Positions 1 through 10,169 of a DNA stretch of 64,000 nucleotides are shown here, piece after piece. The stretch covers positions 248,001-312,000 of the forward strand of contig CAYWEN010000016.1 in NCBI GenBank assembly GCA_964457545.1. The letters run 5' to 3'. This DNA comes from JAGGTJ01 sp964457545. Its GTDB lineage: Bacteria > Desulfobacterota > DSM-4660 > Desulfatiglandales > Desulfatiglandaceae. The notes under the pieces are model-generated. The model saw only the letters and a list, made by a program, of their open reading frames with translations. It was not told the DNA's origin and ran no database searches. Position 1 is the first letter of the stretch; each line of letters begins with the position of its first letter. The position numbers were made by a program, and so were the translations under genes.

Positions 1-484
1 TCTGTTACGTCTGTACAGGGGAGAGACATAATGCACAGAAAGGCAAACTGATCTGTATGCCGTATTGGTCTTGGCAGTCATATGTATTGCAGAAACAAAC
101 ACTTACAAACAGAACCTGCCATACATATAAAATATCAAAACGAGGTCAATGACATTCTCACAACACAGGGCCTGCTGCAAAGAATAAAAATTTAAAGGGG
201 AACACTTTGGAACATAAAGAATGGTACTCAGAAATAGTCAGTACTCCCCACACTATCTTGTTCGTCCGGGTGTGCCGGGACGTATTGTATCCCGGACACC
301 CCGTAACCAATTGGCCGCTGGCCTGTCATAAGCTCTTGCTGTTTCCTGTGGCCTCAAAGCATTACCGGCATAGTCGGCCACATCCGGACAAGGCTCAGGA
401 CCTCAAACAGTTTAAAAAAAATTTTCCATATACTGATCTCCTTGCTAAGCCGATTAATCCAGCCAACTATCTTCAAAAGATTGC
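1..484. other. Intergenic edge region, no supported gene
   Basis: No convincing gene is seen. A plus-strand frame opens at a TTG at 207 behind an AAAGGGG stretch, but its second half runs antisense to the large minus-strand gene ending at 485 and its sequence resembles no family known to me. The minus strand beyond 485 has no recognisable terminator. Confidence 0.4.
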
Positions 485-2812
485 TTACGGCCTGGGTGGT
501 GTCAAGGCAAAGGCCCTTACCGCCGAAGCATCCGGACCTACCCGATGCCACCCGTTAAAATTCATGTGCCACACATGGAGGTTTTCACTGAAGGCCGCCT
601 CAGGACATCCTCCCATGAGGTTGACAATAAGGCTTATGCCGGTATGGGCAGGATCAACGATAAAACTCCCGCTCGCCCCCATATCCCCGGCCTGACCTTC
701 AATTGTATGGATATTATTGGCCGCCTTATAGAGCCAGAACCTGTACAGGGCAAATCTTTCAGGATGCCGTGCCTGGTAAGGCATTGTCAAGTATGTGTCC
801 GTTGCCTCGTAACGGGTCATGCCACAGGTATCGGTACTGTTTCCGCTGGGGGCCACCACTGGTTCGTCTATTACCGCAACCGGTTTGTGGTTATCTATGA
901 CCAGACGGAAGATAAATGCCTGAAATGCGGGGGCCTCAGGATCAGGACCCAGCAGATCGGAGTTGACTGCGGCCGGATCCGCAGTGGTGATATTGTTCCA
1001 AATATCATCGTTGGCAGGCAGTCTGAAAAGTATCCCGCCGCCAAAGGAAGCAGGATCCACCCGGCTTCCGCTGCCATCAAAGAGTTCCATCTTGAAATCG
1101 ACAAACCCGTCGGCAATTTTTGTGGTGTCCAGGTATCCGTTCATCAGGTCCACACCGGCATTGATAACCACCCAGGCTGCTGTGGGATCTGCAGCCGCAT
1201 TGGGGGGAGTCTCGGGAGGAATCTCGAAAAGGTCGTCCTCGATCCCCACCTTGCCTGGCCCCAGTTTATAGGAAGGAAAACTCAGGATGTGCGACACCGG
1301 ATCATAATCCGAATAATGCCGTACCACTTCATGATTCAGGGGAATCCAGTCCCCGGCCCCGTTGGAACGATATTTTATCCGGTAATATTTCACACCAGCG
1401 CTTTCCAGGGCCTTTGAAAACAGATATCGAAGACCAAGCGTTCCTCCAAACGGTCCTTCATGAAAAGTGGAAAGGGAGCCGCCCAATCCTGTATGGATCG
1501 ATTCATACAGGCCTGTTTTGGGATCGGCGTTGGTAGTGGGCAGTATGCCTGCTCCGGTACCGTAAATCCTTTTTAGTGAATAATTCCCTACTGCGAGGGG
1601 CACAATCCACATGTCTGTCGAGGAAAGATCGATTCCGGGATCAGGCTGGCAGGCAATTGCATCAGGATCAGTAACCACCAGGCTGACAGGAGTGCCATTG
1701 GGATGATTCCAATAGGTATTGCAGGGTATGGGATAACGTTTGTAAATCGTCCGGTCAATACTGCCAATTTTCTGTCTAACCACAAACCACAGGTCAGGCG
1801 TGTCTCTATTGCATACTGATATCCATACCGTCTCAGTAAAGCTTCCATCCGGCTGGATCTCTGCGGTACCGATCTTGTTCAGGCTGTACCAGCAGTGGGG
1901 CCACCAAAGCCAGTATATCCAGGGATACCAACACAGACAGAAACGGAATGCCTGGAATTTTTCCACCAGCAGTTCCTGGAATTGCCTGGTATTGGAATAA
2001 AGAATGCTGGAAGCCTTGACTCCTTCAAAAACTTCCGAGCTGATGAATGCCTGTTTTTCTGATATATCCATCTCTTTCAGAAAGGCATTCATCCGTTCCT
2101 CCGCTGTGGACAATCTGTCGTGACGCTCCACGGCAAAGGACCAGTCCGGAGGAAGTTTCACAAGTTTGCTCCGGATATCCAGGTGTTTTGGGGGAACAGG
2201 AGGTCTTGGGCCTGTTCCGCAGTAATCATCATCTTCCCAGTCCGGCCATACAGGTTCTCTCGGAATTCTTATCGGGGGAGGATCAACAATAATATCGATA
2301 ATGGCAGCACGTATCTTTTCAATGATACCGGGATCAAGGCGGTAAATACAGTTGATATCCACCTCGTATATATCAACATCACCGTGACAGACGGGAATTT
2401 TATGGTCGCCAAGGTCCTTTTCAACATTGCCTGTAACAACATAGGGATAACGCAGCCAGCATAACCATCTTTTCATATCCACATGAAACGGCATGGTTAC
2501 CGACCTGCCGGGTTTTGTAACCACTCTCGCGGCAAGAGGCTGATAACGGTTAAGATCATATACATCTTCCACATCCGGAGCAACCTTTACCACAAGCATC
2601 TCTTCTTCAGGAGCAGTTTGAAATCGTCCGCGGCCTATTGATGGAGATTCGGTGTCTTTTTTCAGTTCTGTTTTTTCCAGAAACCTACCTGATCTCGTAA
2701 ACAGATAGGCAGCAAAGTTAGGCCATTTTTCTTCTTGTGTTTGCACCAGACCTTTCAGTTTGATTACAACTTCAAGAATACCTTTTTCCCTCTCTTTCTG
2801 TTTTTGATCCAT
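485..2812 (-). CDS. Large Trp/Cys-rich beta-type protein of unknown function
   Basis: Predicted 775 aa. The ATG at 2812 is preceded by a good AAAGGGGG ribosome binding site about 7 bases upstream. I do not recognise the family. Visible parts: a charged N-terminal region with a proline-rich stretch near residues 180-220; a striking aromatic/Cys patch near residues 290-315 (CLCWYPWIYWLWWPHCWY); then a segment beginning GTAEIQPDGSF that looks like a transthyretin-like or carboxypeptidase-regulatory beta domain; then a long Gly/Asp/Pro-rich beta-like C-terminus. No signal peptide or membrane segment is evident, so export, if any, would not be Sec-dependent. It stands alone, with a dead ISL3 element upstream and the window edge downstream. 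A structural or surface role is possible but only inferred. Confidence 0.75.
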   Translation of the reverse strand: MDQKQKEREKGILEVVIKLKGLVQTQEEKWPNFAAYLFTRSGRFLEKTELKKDTESPSIGRGRFQTAPEEEMLVVKVAPDVEDVYDLNRYQPLAARVVTKPGRSVTMPFHVDMKRWLCWLRYPYVVTGNVEKDLGDHKIPVCHGDVDIYEVDINCIYRLDPGIIEKIRAAIIDIIVDPPPIRIPREPVWPDWEDDDYCGTGPRPPVPPKHLDIRSKLVKLPPDWSFAVERHDRLSTAEERMNAFLKEMDISEKQAFISSEVFEGVKASSILYSNTRQFQELLVEKFQAFRFCLCWYPWIYWLWWPHCWYSLNKIGTAEIQPDGSFTETVWISVCNRDTPDLWFVVRQKIGSIDRTIYKRYPIPCNTYWNHPNGTPVSLVVTDPDAIACQPDPGIDLSSTDMWIVPLAVGNYSLKRIYGTGAGILPTTNADPKTGLYESIHTGLGGSLSTFHEGPFGGTLGLRYLFSKALESAGVKYYRIKYRSNGAGDWIPLNHEVVRHYSDYDPVSHILSFPSYKLGPGKVGIEDDLFEIPPETPPNAAADPTAAWVVINAGVDLMNGYLDTTKIADGFVDFKMELFDGSGSRVDPASFGGGILFRLPANDDIWNNITTADPAAVNSDLLGPDPEAPAFQAFIFRLVIDNHKPVAVIDEPVVAPSGNSTDTCGMTRYEATDTYLTMPYQARHPERFALYRFWLYKAANNIHTIEGQAGDMGASGSFIVDPAHTGISLIVNLMGGCPEAAFSENLHVWHMNFNGWHRVGPDASAVRAFALTPPRP

Positions 2813-3261
2813 TGTGTTCCCCCTTTGGCTGAAGGTTAATCAACTGACGAACAAAAAACATCGCCTTGCCTCTTTAAGGTACAGGTTATACTTCCCGCTT
2901 TTGTTATCCTGCATTGCAGTTACAGAGCAATAACAATCAGCTTCCATATGGGATATTTACATGTACACATTACAGGCCTTTCCATATACCTGTTGCCTGA
3001 ACAACCGGATTCTTCAGGCATATGAATATACAAGAAGGATAAGGACTATGCCATATCCACAACAGTGTTACATTATGCACATTTGGTCCGAGGAGGGCAG
3101 ATAATTCTTCCCGATGGTGCATACATCGTGTTTGAAGCCAAGATGGTCATCCGGGATATATCATATCCCTTGCGCAATAATGGAAAACCTTTTCAAAGGC
3201 AATAAATGCAAAGAATTCCTGATGCCGCCTGCAGGCAGAAACAATGCCTTCTGCACCTTCA
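2813..3261. other. Intergenic region upstream of the 775-aa gene
   Basis: Holds the ribosome binding site of the minus-strand 775-aa gene at its left edge. No complete gene is seen. The right part grades into the ISL3 remnant that becomes recognisable after about 3260. Confidence 0.4.
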
Positions 3262-3850
3262 GCTCCATAGGAGCGCAACGTACAGAATGTCGTCACTTAT
3301 GGTGGCCGCAATCTTACTGAATGTCTGACAAGAGCATTCATTCGTCAGGTCATTTGCCCTTTAGACAATGGTTTTTGCTCAAATCAGGTGCAATACAGAA
3401 TATAATCTGTTTTTAGAGGAACAGGACGGGATATTATCGAGAATATCCATAAAATGAAGCTCAACTCAATATACAGATCGAAGACATTTAAGGATGTGAA
3501 ATATCTTGGGATTGATAAATCTGCAATCAGAAAGGGCCATGGATGCATGACCATAGCTGCAGATTTGCATGATGGACAAGTTATCCATGCTGAAAAAGGC
3601 AAATCCAAAAGTGATACTTTCCCATTTTTGAAGAGATTGAAACAGCATGCCAGCAACCTGGAAACTGTTACCATGGATTATAGCAAGGCAATAAGCCGGT
3701 TTCAACGTGAATATCAACGAACAATGTGAAACAGAGGCCGCAAGCTTCCGAAAATGAAAAGCCATTTCTGAAAAGCTGGTGGAGGCAATACATTCCGGTC
3801 TTTTCCAGCTTGTGAAAGCTGCAGGGAAACTTCTGCCATAACGTACATAA
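3262..3850 (+). pseudogene. Decayed ISL3-family transposase
   Basis: The open stretch 3454-3729 encodes a typical ISL3 DDE core: YLGIDKSAIRKGHG, then MTIAADLHDGQVIHAEKGKS, then FLKRLKQHASNLETVTMDYS. These match the family's first catalytic Asp region and the VxMDMSxAY block. Upstream in the same frame (3262-3453) the helix-turn-helix part is readable but broken by TAG and TAA stops. Downstream, at about 3755-3830 in another frame, FLKSWWRQYIPVFSSL resembles the family's C-terminal SW.RR region, also interrupted. The gene is fragmentary, frameshifted and surely inactive. No terminal inverted repeats were found. Confidence 0.8.
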
Positions 3851-4253
3851 TTAATGAGAATTTCCCAACAAGATCCAGGCAAGACCCCTTCACCATAACC
3901 AATCATTTTGGTATTACAGTCAAGAAAGTTCCTTTGCATACCTATGAGGTTGGCAGTGAGTAACGTTTACTGGACTGCACACCCCAAGATGGCAAAGCAA
4001 AAGGCCCCGACAAGATATATTTCATTATGGAGGCAACGGAGCATTTGCCATGAATACTGACCTGTGGAAGGCGAGGTCTTTTTAACATCCTGAATTGTTA
4101 AAGTGCCACAGGCCAATTGACTCAATAAAACAGCGCCTGTTGAAAGAGATCAATATTTATTGCATAAGGGGTGTAAATGTTTTGTCTTCTCAGGCTTGTA
4201 CATTTGACACGTTATCTGACCAGAAACGTATTTATCTGTAAAAGCATGCAAGA
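3851..4253. other. Intergenic region, probable ISL3 debris
   Basis: No gene recognised. It lies between the ISL3 transposase remnant and the end of the surface-glycan cluster. It probably contains the degraded 3' part of the element, but no frame is readable enough to claim. Confidence 0.35.
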
Positions 4254-5657
4254 TCATATCGGTAATATACGAAAAACCTGATCAAAAATTTTTTCTATTC
4301 TGATCTTTGTATGATCACCGATGACATCCTGAAACCTTGTTACAAGACAAAGAAGTTCATCCTCAGTAACACCGGGATAGCGATGTTTATGAAATTCCGG
4401 GGGGGCATGAGAACCCGGGAAATAGGATTTAAGCCATTTTACAATCCGTCTGGTATTTGAAGCCGCCAATCCGTAAAACTGGTTTTTCACCTTTGGGCGT
4501 GACAGGGATTTCATAGCTGATGTAATGTTCTCAACTATGTCTGTAATTCGTTCACATGCAAGCGGACCATCCTGGGCAGCAACATAATGTTTGAAAAGCG
4601 TCTTTCTCTCTTCCCCCTTGGCAGCGCCAAGTTTTCCTTCAAGGATTTTGTGTAAGGTATCTTCAAGTTCCTGAAAATTAAAGCACTGATGACTAAGCTG
4701 ATGGGGAAGATAGTAAAACCCGTTGTCTATTTCCTCGTTAAGCACAACTCTGTAACTGATTGCAGGAACTCTCATGGCATATGCCTCCACTCCGGTAGTA
4801 CAACCATTATGGACAAGCGCCCTGGCAGCCATAAGCCACGGAACAATATTTCCCTCATTGGTTACCTTGACCCGTCTGCAACCAGATGCAATTTTACGGT
4901 AAACAGCCTGATTCTCGGTTGGATGGGGACGCACCACAATATTAAAATCAGAAAATTCATTGTCAAGCTTTGGGATCAGCCGTTGAAATTCTTCAAAAAC
5001 CGTCTGTTTGTAATTCCTGAGATTCTGGGCAAACTCCCTGTTCATTCCCTTGGCTGCCTTGCCAAATTCAGGTTGTTCCCCTGATTTTTTTACCGGCCTG
5101 AACAGGTTCTGATTTGGAAAAAAGGCATTGACATGATTAAAATTTGTATTCACCAGGATGAATTTTCCAAAGATCTTTCTTATTTCACCGGCCTTGTCTT
5201 CATAAAATCTGCGCATTTCAGGTCTGAGCAGATCCCCTCTCGGGTTGCCGGTAACATGTATCGGCATGTCTTTTGGCATTGCAGGATAGTTGCGCCACAA
5301 TTCGGCATTGTCCTCTCCCCATGCAAACAGGTGGGATACATATTGCAAAGACAGAGGAGAAAGACGCCTTGAATAGTACATGGCTGATGGCAAATGCACC
5401 AATGCCTCCTCATCCCAGCTTACAATCTTGTGTCCCAGGGCATGTATAATCTTAAACATTTTAAGATTCATTACAGTGAAGCTTTTACACAGGTATACAC
5501 TTCTTGGCAGGGAGGCAATATGAAAATCAATTATTCTATGTGACCCAATAATAGAAGTAAAACCGTGTCTTGCGGCTATGCATGCAAGCAGGACCTTCGG
5601 ATCCAGTTCGCGAACCTGGTTTTCTACCGGAATTATAAGAGGTATTTTCGATGACAT
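4254..5657 (-). CDS. Surface carbohydrate biosynthesis protein (paralog 2)
   Basis: 467 aa. Begins with a PVENQVRELDPKVLLACIAA motif shared with its upstream neighbour. The family (annotated as surface carbohydrate biosynthesis protein) resembles CDP-glycerol glycerophosphotransferase/GT-B-like enzymes of capsule loci. It has a TGNPRGDLL motif near residue 137, a VRPHPTENQ motif near residue 245 and an ALVHNGCTTGVEAY motif near residue 285, the last two typical of a GT-B nucleotide-sugar fold. It is the last gene of the minus-strand glycan cluster, 78 bp after its paralog. The two proteins are co-linear along their whole length, so this is a tandem duplication. Donor and acceptor are unknown. 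Confidence 0.8.
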   Translation of the reverse strand: MSSKIPLIIPVENQVRELDPKVLLACIAARHGFTSIIGSHRIIDFHIASLPRSVYLCKSFTVMNLKMFKIIHALGHKIVSWDEEALVHLPSAMYYSRRLSPLSLQYVSHLFAWGEDNAELWRNYPAMPKDMPIHVTGNPRGDLLRPEMRRFYEDKAGEIRKIFGKFILVNTNFNHVNAFFPNQNLFRPVKKSGEQPEFGKAAKGMNREFAQNLRNYKQTVFEEFQRLIPKLDNEFSDFNIVVRPHPTENQAVYRKIASGCRRVKVTNEGNIVPWLMAARALVHNGCTTGVEAYAMRVPAISYRVVLNEEIDNGFYYLPHQLSHQCFNFQELEDTLHKILEGKLGAAKGEERKTLFKHYVAAQDGPLACERITDIVENITSAMKSLSRPKVKNQFYGLAASNTRRIVKWLKSYFPGSHAPPEFHKHRYPGVTEDELLCLVTRFQDVIGDHTKIRIEKIFDQVFRILPI

Positions 5658-5735
5658 GCTCGTAATATTCCTTGATATTATATTATGTCAGGAGTACAAA
5701 CACCAACCGCCAAAAACAGTTGCTTGTGTGGAAAA

Positions 5736-7130
5736 TCAGGCATCAACCCTGAATATAACATCGGAGATCCTGCTTACCCGCAGCTCCTTTTTGTCTCCAA
5801 GCAAAATCTGCAACCTGTGAAGACGCTCCTGCATATCATCAATAGCAATGGGCGGAAAACGGTGATGCTGAAACTCCGGCTTGTTATGGGAACCAGGCAG
5901 CCGGGTTTTTATATGCCTTGCTATATGCAGTCCTTTTACAGTCAGCCAACGCTTCAGGGTATTGCTCCTGGAACCTGAAAGCTCCCTGCGGCTGTCCACT
6001 ATTTCAACAAGAACGTTGACAATCCTTTCACAGGCAAGCAATCCGTCCTGGGCAGCAAGATATCTGTTAAGAATTGCCTGACGTTCATCATCTTTAGGGG
6101 CCACAAGTTCTCCCGCAAGTGCCCTGCCAAGCATTTCCTTCAGTTCTGCCAAATCAAAACACTGATAACTCAAGGCATTAGGCAGCCGGTAAAACCCATA
6201 ATCATACTTTTCATTAACAGTTTTTCTGTAGCTGATAGCAGGAAGCCCGATAACATATGCCTCTACACCTGTAGTGCATCCATTATGAACAAGTGCCTTT
6301 GCAGCCATCAACCAAGGCACAACATTGCCTTCATTTGTTACATGCACATGCCGGCATTTTGATGCAATTTCGTGATAAACGGTATGATTTTCTGTAGGAT
6401 GAGGCCTTACAATTATATTGTATCCCGGAAAGTTTTTGTCAATAAAAGGCACAAGCTCTTTAAAATCATTAAAAACCGCCAGCTTGTGATCCCGTAACCC
6501 CTCAGCATATTCCCTGCTCATACCACGTGCGGCCCTGCCAAACTTTGGTGTTTGTTCCGGCCTTTTAACAGGCTTAAAAAGATTCATGTCAGGGCCAAAG
6601 GCATTTACATGATTAAAATTGGTATTGATTAATATGAAGTTTCCATATCTTTTACGAATTGATTCAGCCTCATTTTCATAAAAAGAGCGAAGCTCTGGCC
6701 TCAGCAGGTCTCCTCTCGGGTTCCCGGTAACGTGAATCGGCATGTCTTTTGGCATTGCAGGATAGTTGCGCCACAACTCGGCATTGTCCTCGCCCCATGC
6801 AAACAGATGAGACACATATTTAATGGCGGTGGGATCTAACCGTCTTGAAAAATATGTCTCGGCAGGGAGATGTACCAACGCTTCTTCATCCCAACTGACA
6901 ATTTCATGACCAAAGGGTCTTGCAACCCTGAAAAACAACAAACTGCGAACCGTCATACTTTTTGACAGATATACAGACTGCGGGAACATGTCTATATTAA
7001 ATTCCAGTTCGCGACGCGAACCTATTACAGAGGAAAAACCCTTTCGTGCAGCTATGCACGCCAGCAACAGCTTGGAATCCAGCTCTCTGACCTGATTTTC
7101 CACAGGCATCAACAGCAACTGTTTATTCAT
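5736..7130 (-). CDS. Surface carbohydrate biosynthesis protein (paralog 1)
   Basis: 464 aa, co-linear with the downstream copy. It has the same N-terminal PVENQVRELDSKLLLACIAA, TGNPRGDLLRPE, VRPHPTENH and ALVHNGCTTGVEAY motifs, so a GT-B-like transferase fold is likely. A block of about 40 residues ending at TGNPRGDLLRPE is identical between the copies, while other parts have clearly diverged. It may add a sugar or polyol-phosphate to the glycan built by the NeuB/NeuA-like genes upstream. A copy of the interspersed repeat (7153-7282) sits between it and the transketolase gene. Confidence 0.8.
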   Translation of the reverse strand: MNKQLLLMPVENQVRELDSKLLLACIAARKGFSSVIGSRRELEFNIDMFPQSVYLSKSMTVRSLLFFRVARPFGHEIVSWDEEALVHLPAETYFSRRLDPTAIKYVSHLFAWGEDNAELWRNYPAMPKDMPIHVTGNPRGDLLRPELRSFYENEAESIRKRYGNFILINTNFNHVNAFGPDMNLFKPVKRPEQTPKFGRAARGMSREYAEGLRDHKLAVFNDFKELVPFIDKNFPGYNIIVRPHPTENHTVYHEIASKCRHVHVTNEGNVVPWLMAAKALVHNGCTTGVEAYVIGLPAISYRKTVNEKYDYGFYRLPNALSYQCFDLAELKEMLGRALAGELVAPKDDERQAILNRYLAAQDGLLACERIVNVLVEIVDSRRELSGSRSNTLKRWLTVKGLHIARHIKTRLPGSHNKPEFQHHRFPPIAIDDMQERLHRLQILLGDKKELRVSRISDVIFRVDA

Positions 7131-7152
7131 TACAAGTTCCTAATTATTAATA

Positions 7153-7282
7153 CCCATCCAGAAATGAGATTTCTTTTTTACAAGATCAAGAAAATCAAGG
7201 GACCATACAGAAGGTGTATTACAACACCGCACTGATCAGGCAGATTGACGCTGATATTGTGAAGAACAGCCATTTATGGATG
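7153..7282 (+). repeat. Interspersed ~130-bp repeat, copy A
   Basis: Full-length copy of an intergenic repeat. It begins with CCATCCAGAAATGAGAT and ends with CCATTTATGGATG, imperfect inverted ends. Inside, the AAATCAAGGGA block and the CAGATTGACGC block are shared with copies near 19.9, 43.3 and 51.8 kb. It lies between two cluster genes without breaking either. Confidence 0.75.
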
Positions 7283-7293
7283 CAAACTAATCT

Positions 7294-9219
7294 CTATGCT
7301 TTGTCCAGAATACGCAAGGCCAGATTCTGAGCATCCAGCCTGTGATAAACAAGTACTTCCTTCGGTGTACCACAGGCAGGAAAACCCTCTACAGCAAACT
7401 TTACCAGATTTTTTTTTCTGAGCAGATCAGAATCTATCAATACATTTAGCAAACAGTCGCCCAATCCTCCATACGGTGAATGATTATCAACAGAAAACAA
7501 GGTGTTACATTCCCCAACAGTCTCCTCAAGCCAGGGAATATCTATTCTGTTTAACCATGGAAGATTGACGACCTTCAGGGAAAAATCCTGTTTATCCAAT
7601 ATCTCTGCAGCGCCAAGGACCTCATTAAGCATCACGGGTCCATAAGCAAATATAACCGCATCATCACCTTCTCTCAACACAGTTCCCCTTGAAAAAGACA
7701 ACCTGTAATCATCAGGAAGGATTATTGTCCTTGGAGACGGAGAAATGGCAAGACGTATCATGCAGTTTTCCTCTGCCCTGTAAACGCACCACTTCAAGAT
7801 TTCCCTTGTTTCAACAGCATTGCATGGCTCCAGGATGGTACAGTTTGGCAAGGCGCCAAAAAGAGATATATCTCTGAGACTTTGATGGGATTTTCCAGGC
7901 CCGGCAGGGATAAGACCTGCATAATGACATACATAAATAATCTTTGTCTGCTCCGTAGCATTTGTGTAAATCTGTTCATTTGCCCTTGAAGACAGAAACA
8001 CCCCAAAGGAATTTACTACAGGTAAAAGCCCCTGCAGGGCCAGACCTCCGGCCACAGACACCATGTCCTGTTCAGCAATGCCGTTTTCTATAAAACGTTC
8101 AGGGTATGCATACTCAAACGGGCGCAAGCCACAGTCTGCGGCAAGATCAGCATCCAGCACAATCATGTCTTTTCTGTCTTTGCCAATATCTACAAGGGCA
8201 TCACCATAGGCGCTTACCACCTTCTCGGCAGTATCCTTAAGACGTGTACGGTATTTTTCCTGTTTTTCAATTACCCTGGTATCCACACTGCCAAGCCCAT
8301 GTTTCCTGAAGCCTGCATTTATCCTCTCTACAATTTCAGAATAGCCCGCTTCAAAATCATCATCTCCAGGAGCTCCGGCATGCCAGGCATAAAGGCCGTT
8401 TCCCTTTTCAAGCGAGACAGGGCCTTCCATAAATGAAACGCCCTTCCCCTTTACAGTATCTGCTATCATAACCTTTGGCCTGTCTGTTACTGAATCAAAC
8501 CTTTTAAATACCTCCTCAAGGGCAGCAAAATCATGTCCATTGCACCGTTCCACATACCAGCCAAAAACCTGAAACTTTTTTTCAATATCACCAAGATCTG
8601 TTATCTGACCAATGGGCTTGTCTGACTGGATCTTGTTGAAATCAACAATTACATTCAGATTGGACACCCTATGATGAACAGCGGTCTGCAATGATTCCCA
8701 TATCTGCCCTTCCTGAAGCTCACCGTCTCCTGTCATTACAAAGACCCTGCCGGAATGACCGTTTATCTTCTTTGCCGCGGCTATTCCCCTTGCCTTGGAA
8801 ATTCCCATGCCCAATGACCCGGAATTGGCTTCAATACCATGTATGTGCACATCAGGATGGCCATGTGTCCCACATATACGTCTTAAATTCACGAACTGTT
8901 CCTCAGGGATAATTCCAAGCGAATACAGGACAGAATAGTGACCGGGAGCATCGTGTCCCTTTGAAGAAAAATATATGTCCCTGTCAGGATGATTGATCCC
9001 CAGTCTGACAGTATTCATCTCACGATTGTACAAAAAGGTAACAATATCAAGAGAACTGAAACTTGAACCCAGATGACCTGAACCGGCACGCTTTACCGTA
9101 GCAAGTGTATTGGCACGGCACATGTCTGCCAAAAGCTCAAGTTTCTGATATGTGTCAATATCAGCCTCTTGCACACGCTGAAATTCCTTCTCAGGGATAA
9201 GCCTTATTTCTAACATCAT
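7294..9219 (-). CDS. Transketolase-like enzyme, both halves fused
   Basis: About 641 aa from the ATG at 9219, chosen because AAGGAG lies just upstream; an in-frame ATG at 9297 would add 26 unlikely residues. The N-terminal half has the thiamine-diphosphate motif GDGELQEGQIWES followed by VIVDFNK. The pyrimidine-binding half has ENGIAEQDMVSVAGGLA. The C-terminal domain is present, so this is a complete single-chain transketolase-like enzyme. It would move a two-carbon ketol unit between sugars. Its place inside a nonulosonate/glycan cluster suggests a dedicated role in making a precursor sugar or a branched product rather than central pentose metabolism; that is inference. It lies downstream of the CMP-sugar synthetase on the same strand. 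Confidence 0.85.
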   Translation of the reverse strand: MMLEIRLIPEKEFQRVQEADIDTYQKLELLADMCRANTLATVKRAGSGHLGSSFSSLDIVTFLYNREMNTVRLGINHPDRDIYFSSKGHDAPGHYSVLYSLGIIPEEQFVNLRRICGTHGHPDVHIHGIEANSGSLGMGISKARGIAAAKKINGHSGRVFVMTGDGELQEGQIWESLQTAVHHRVSNLNVIVDFNKIQSDKPIGQITDLGDIEKKFQVFGWYVERCNGHDFAALEEVFKRFDSVTDRPKVMIADTVKGKGVSFMEGPVSLEKGNGLYAWHAGAPGDDDFEAGYSEIVERINAGFRKHGLGSVDTRVIEKQEKYRTRLKDTAEKVVSAYGDALVDIGKDRKDMIVLDADLAADCGLRPFEYAYPERFIENGIAEQDMVSVAGGLALQGLLPVVNSFGVFLSSRANEQIYTNATEQTKIIYVCHYAGLIPAGPGKSHQSLRDISLFGALPNCTILEPCNAVETREILKWCVYRAEENCMIRLAISPSPRTIILPDDYRLSFSRGTVLREGDDAVIFAYGPVMLNEVLGAAEILDKQDFSLKVVNLPWLNRIDIPWLEETVGECNTLFSVDNHSPYGGLGDCLLNVLIDSDLLRKKNLVKFAVEGFPACGTPKEVLVYHRLDAQNLALRILDKA

Positions 9220-9396
9220 TTTATCATACGCTCCTTGTTGTGGGAGATTCATGCAAATCAGTCCAGCTCCAATACAACCATATTTTCGGATATGCAAAAA
9301 AACATATCCTTTCTATAAACAAGCAGTCCTTGTCTGCAAACAGAATCTACCGTAAAAAAACACAGGACAGTCCCTGAAAAACACAGGATACAAGAC

Positions 9397-10149
9397 CTAA
9401 ACAGATGCATGCCTTATATCGGGCAACCGTGCCTTGCCCGTTTTTACAAGGTGTTCTGCAAGGCCCCAGTCATAATCTGTATTCAGATCAAAGCCTTCAT
9501 AATCTTTTGTAAAAAAAGGCATTATCACATTTCCCGCTATTGTCCCGTCCTCAAACACAACAGCAGTCCTTGCGATTTCAAGACTGGCATTCTGGACATA
9601 CACCTCTGGTAATGAGGGATACTGACTGCTGTGCCACGGCTGTTTGGGAGGGCCAAAAGGCAAAAGTGGCAGCATCCGGTTTCCACGCACCACCCACATC
9701 TTCCCGGGGTGCTGGCTGCATCTTTCCACTGCCCTTAAGGAATCAACCCCTTCCTGTGATGAAAATGCCTGCCAGGCCCGTTGTATTGTCTCCGGCATAC
9801 GAAAAGGACTTGTTGGACGAAGTATGCTGAAAAATTCATACTCCCGTCCCTCATCTGCAAGCCTTCTCAATGTGTATTCCACCCATTCAATATCCGGAGA
9901 AAAATCCTCTGCAAACCTGGCTGGCCGCATAAAAGGGACACTTGCCCCATAATTCTCTGCAATTCCGGCGTATTTTTCTGAATCAGTAGAAATAACCACA
10001 TCAGAAAAAACATGGCTGGCAAGTGCGGCTGAGACAGTATATGCAATCAGGGGATGCCCTGCAAGAGGGCGGATGTTCTTATCCGGCAAGCGTTTTGATC
10101 CCGATCTGGCAGGAATCAAGGCAATAACTCTTGGCAAACGATGAGACAT
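9397..10149 (-). CDS. CMP-nonulosonate (acylneuraminate) cytidylyltransferase-like
   Basis: 250 aa, close to the usual NeuA/PseF domain size. The signature LIPARSGSKRLPDKNI near residue 11 is the CTP-binding motif of CMP-sialate synthetases, followed by GHPLIAYTV. VISTDSEKYAGIAENYGA and ILRPTSPFR are also typical. The expected reaction is CTP plus a nonulosonic acid giving CMP-nonulosonate. It follows the aldehyde dehydrogenase by 20 bp and pairs functionally with the NeuB-like synthase four genes upstream in the same direction. Which nonulosonate is made (sialic, legionaminic, pseudaminic or another) cannot be told from the sequence. Confidence 0.85.
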   Translation of the reverse strand: MSHRLPRVIALIPARSGSKRLPDKNIRPLAGHPLIAYTVSAALASHVFSDVVISTDSEKYAGIAENYGASVPFMRPARFAEDFSPDIEWVEYTLRRLADEGREYEFFSILRPTSPFRMPETIQRAWQAFSSQEGVDSLRAVERCSQHPGKMWVVRGNRMLPLLPFGPPKQPWHSSQYPSLPEVYVQNASLEIARTAVVFEDGTIAGNVIMPFFTKDYEGFDLNTDYDWGLAEHLVKTGKARLPDIRHASV

Positions 10150-10169
10150 TACAACTCCTTTATGCCCTT

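Noticed and set aside
207..695. Plus-strand 162-codon frame with a TTG start and AAAGGGG site
   Set aside because: Its second half is antisense to the well-supported 775-aa gene and the sequence has no family resemblance.
545..1417. Plus-strand 290-codon frame
   Set aside because: It lies entirely antisense to the 775-aa gene, which has the better ribosome binding site and protein-like composition.
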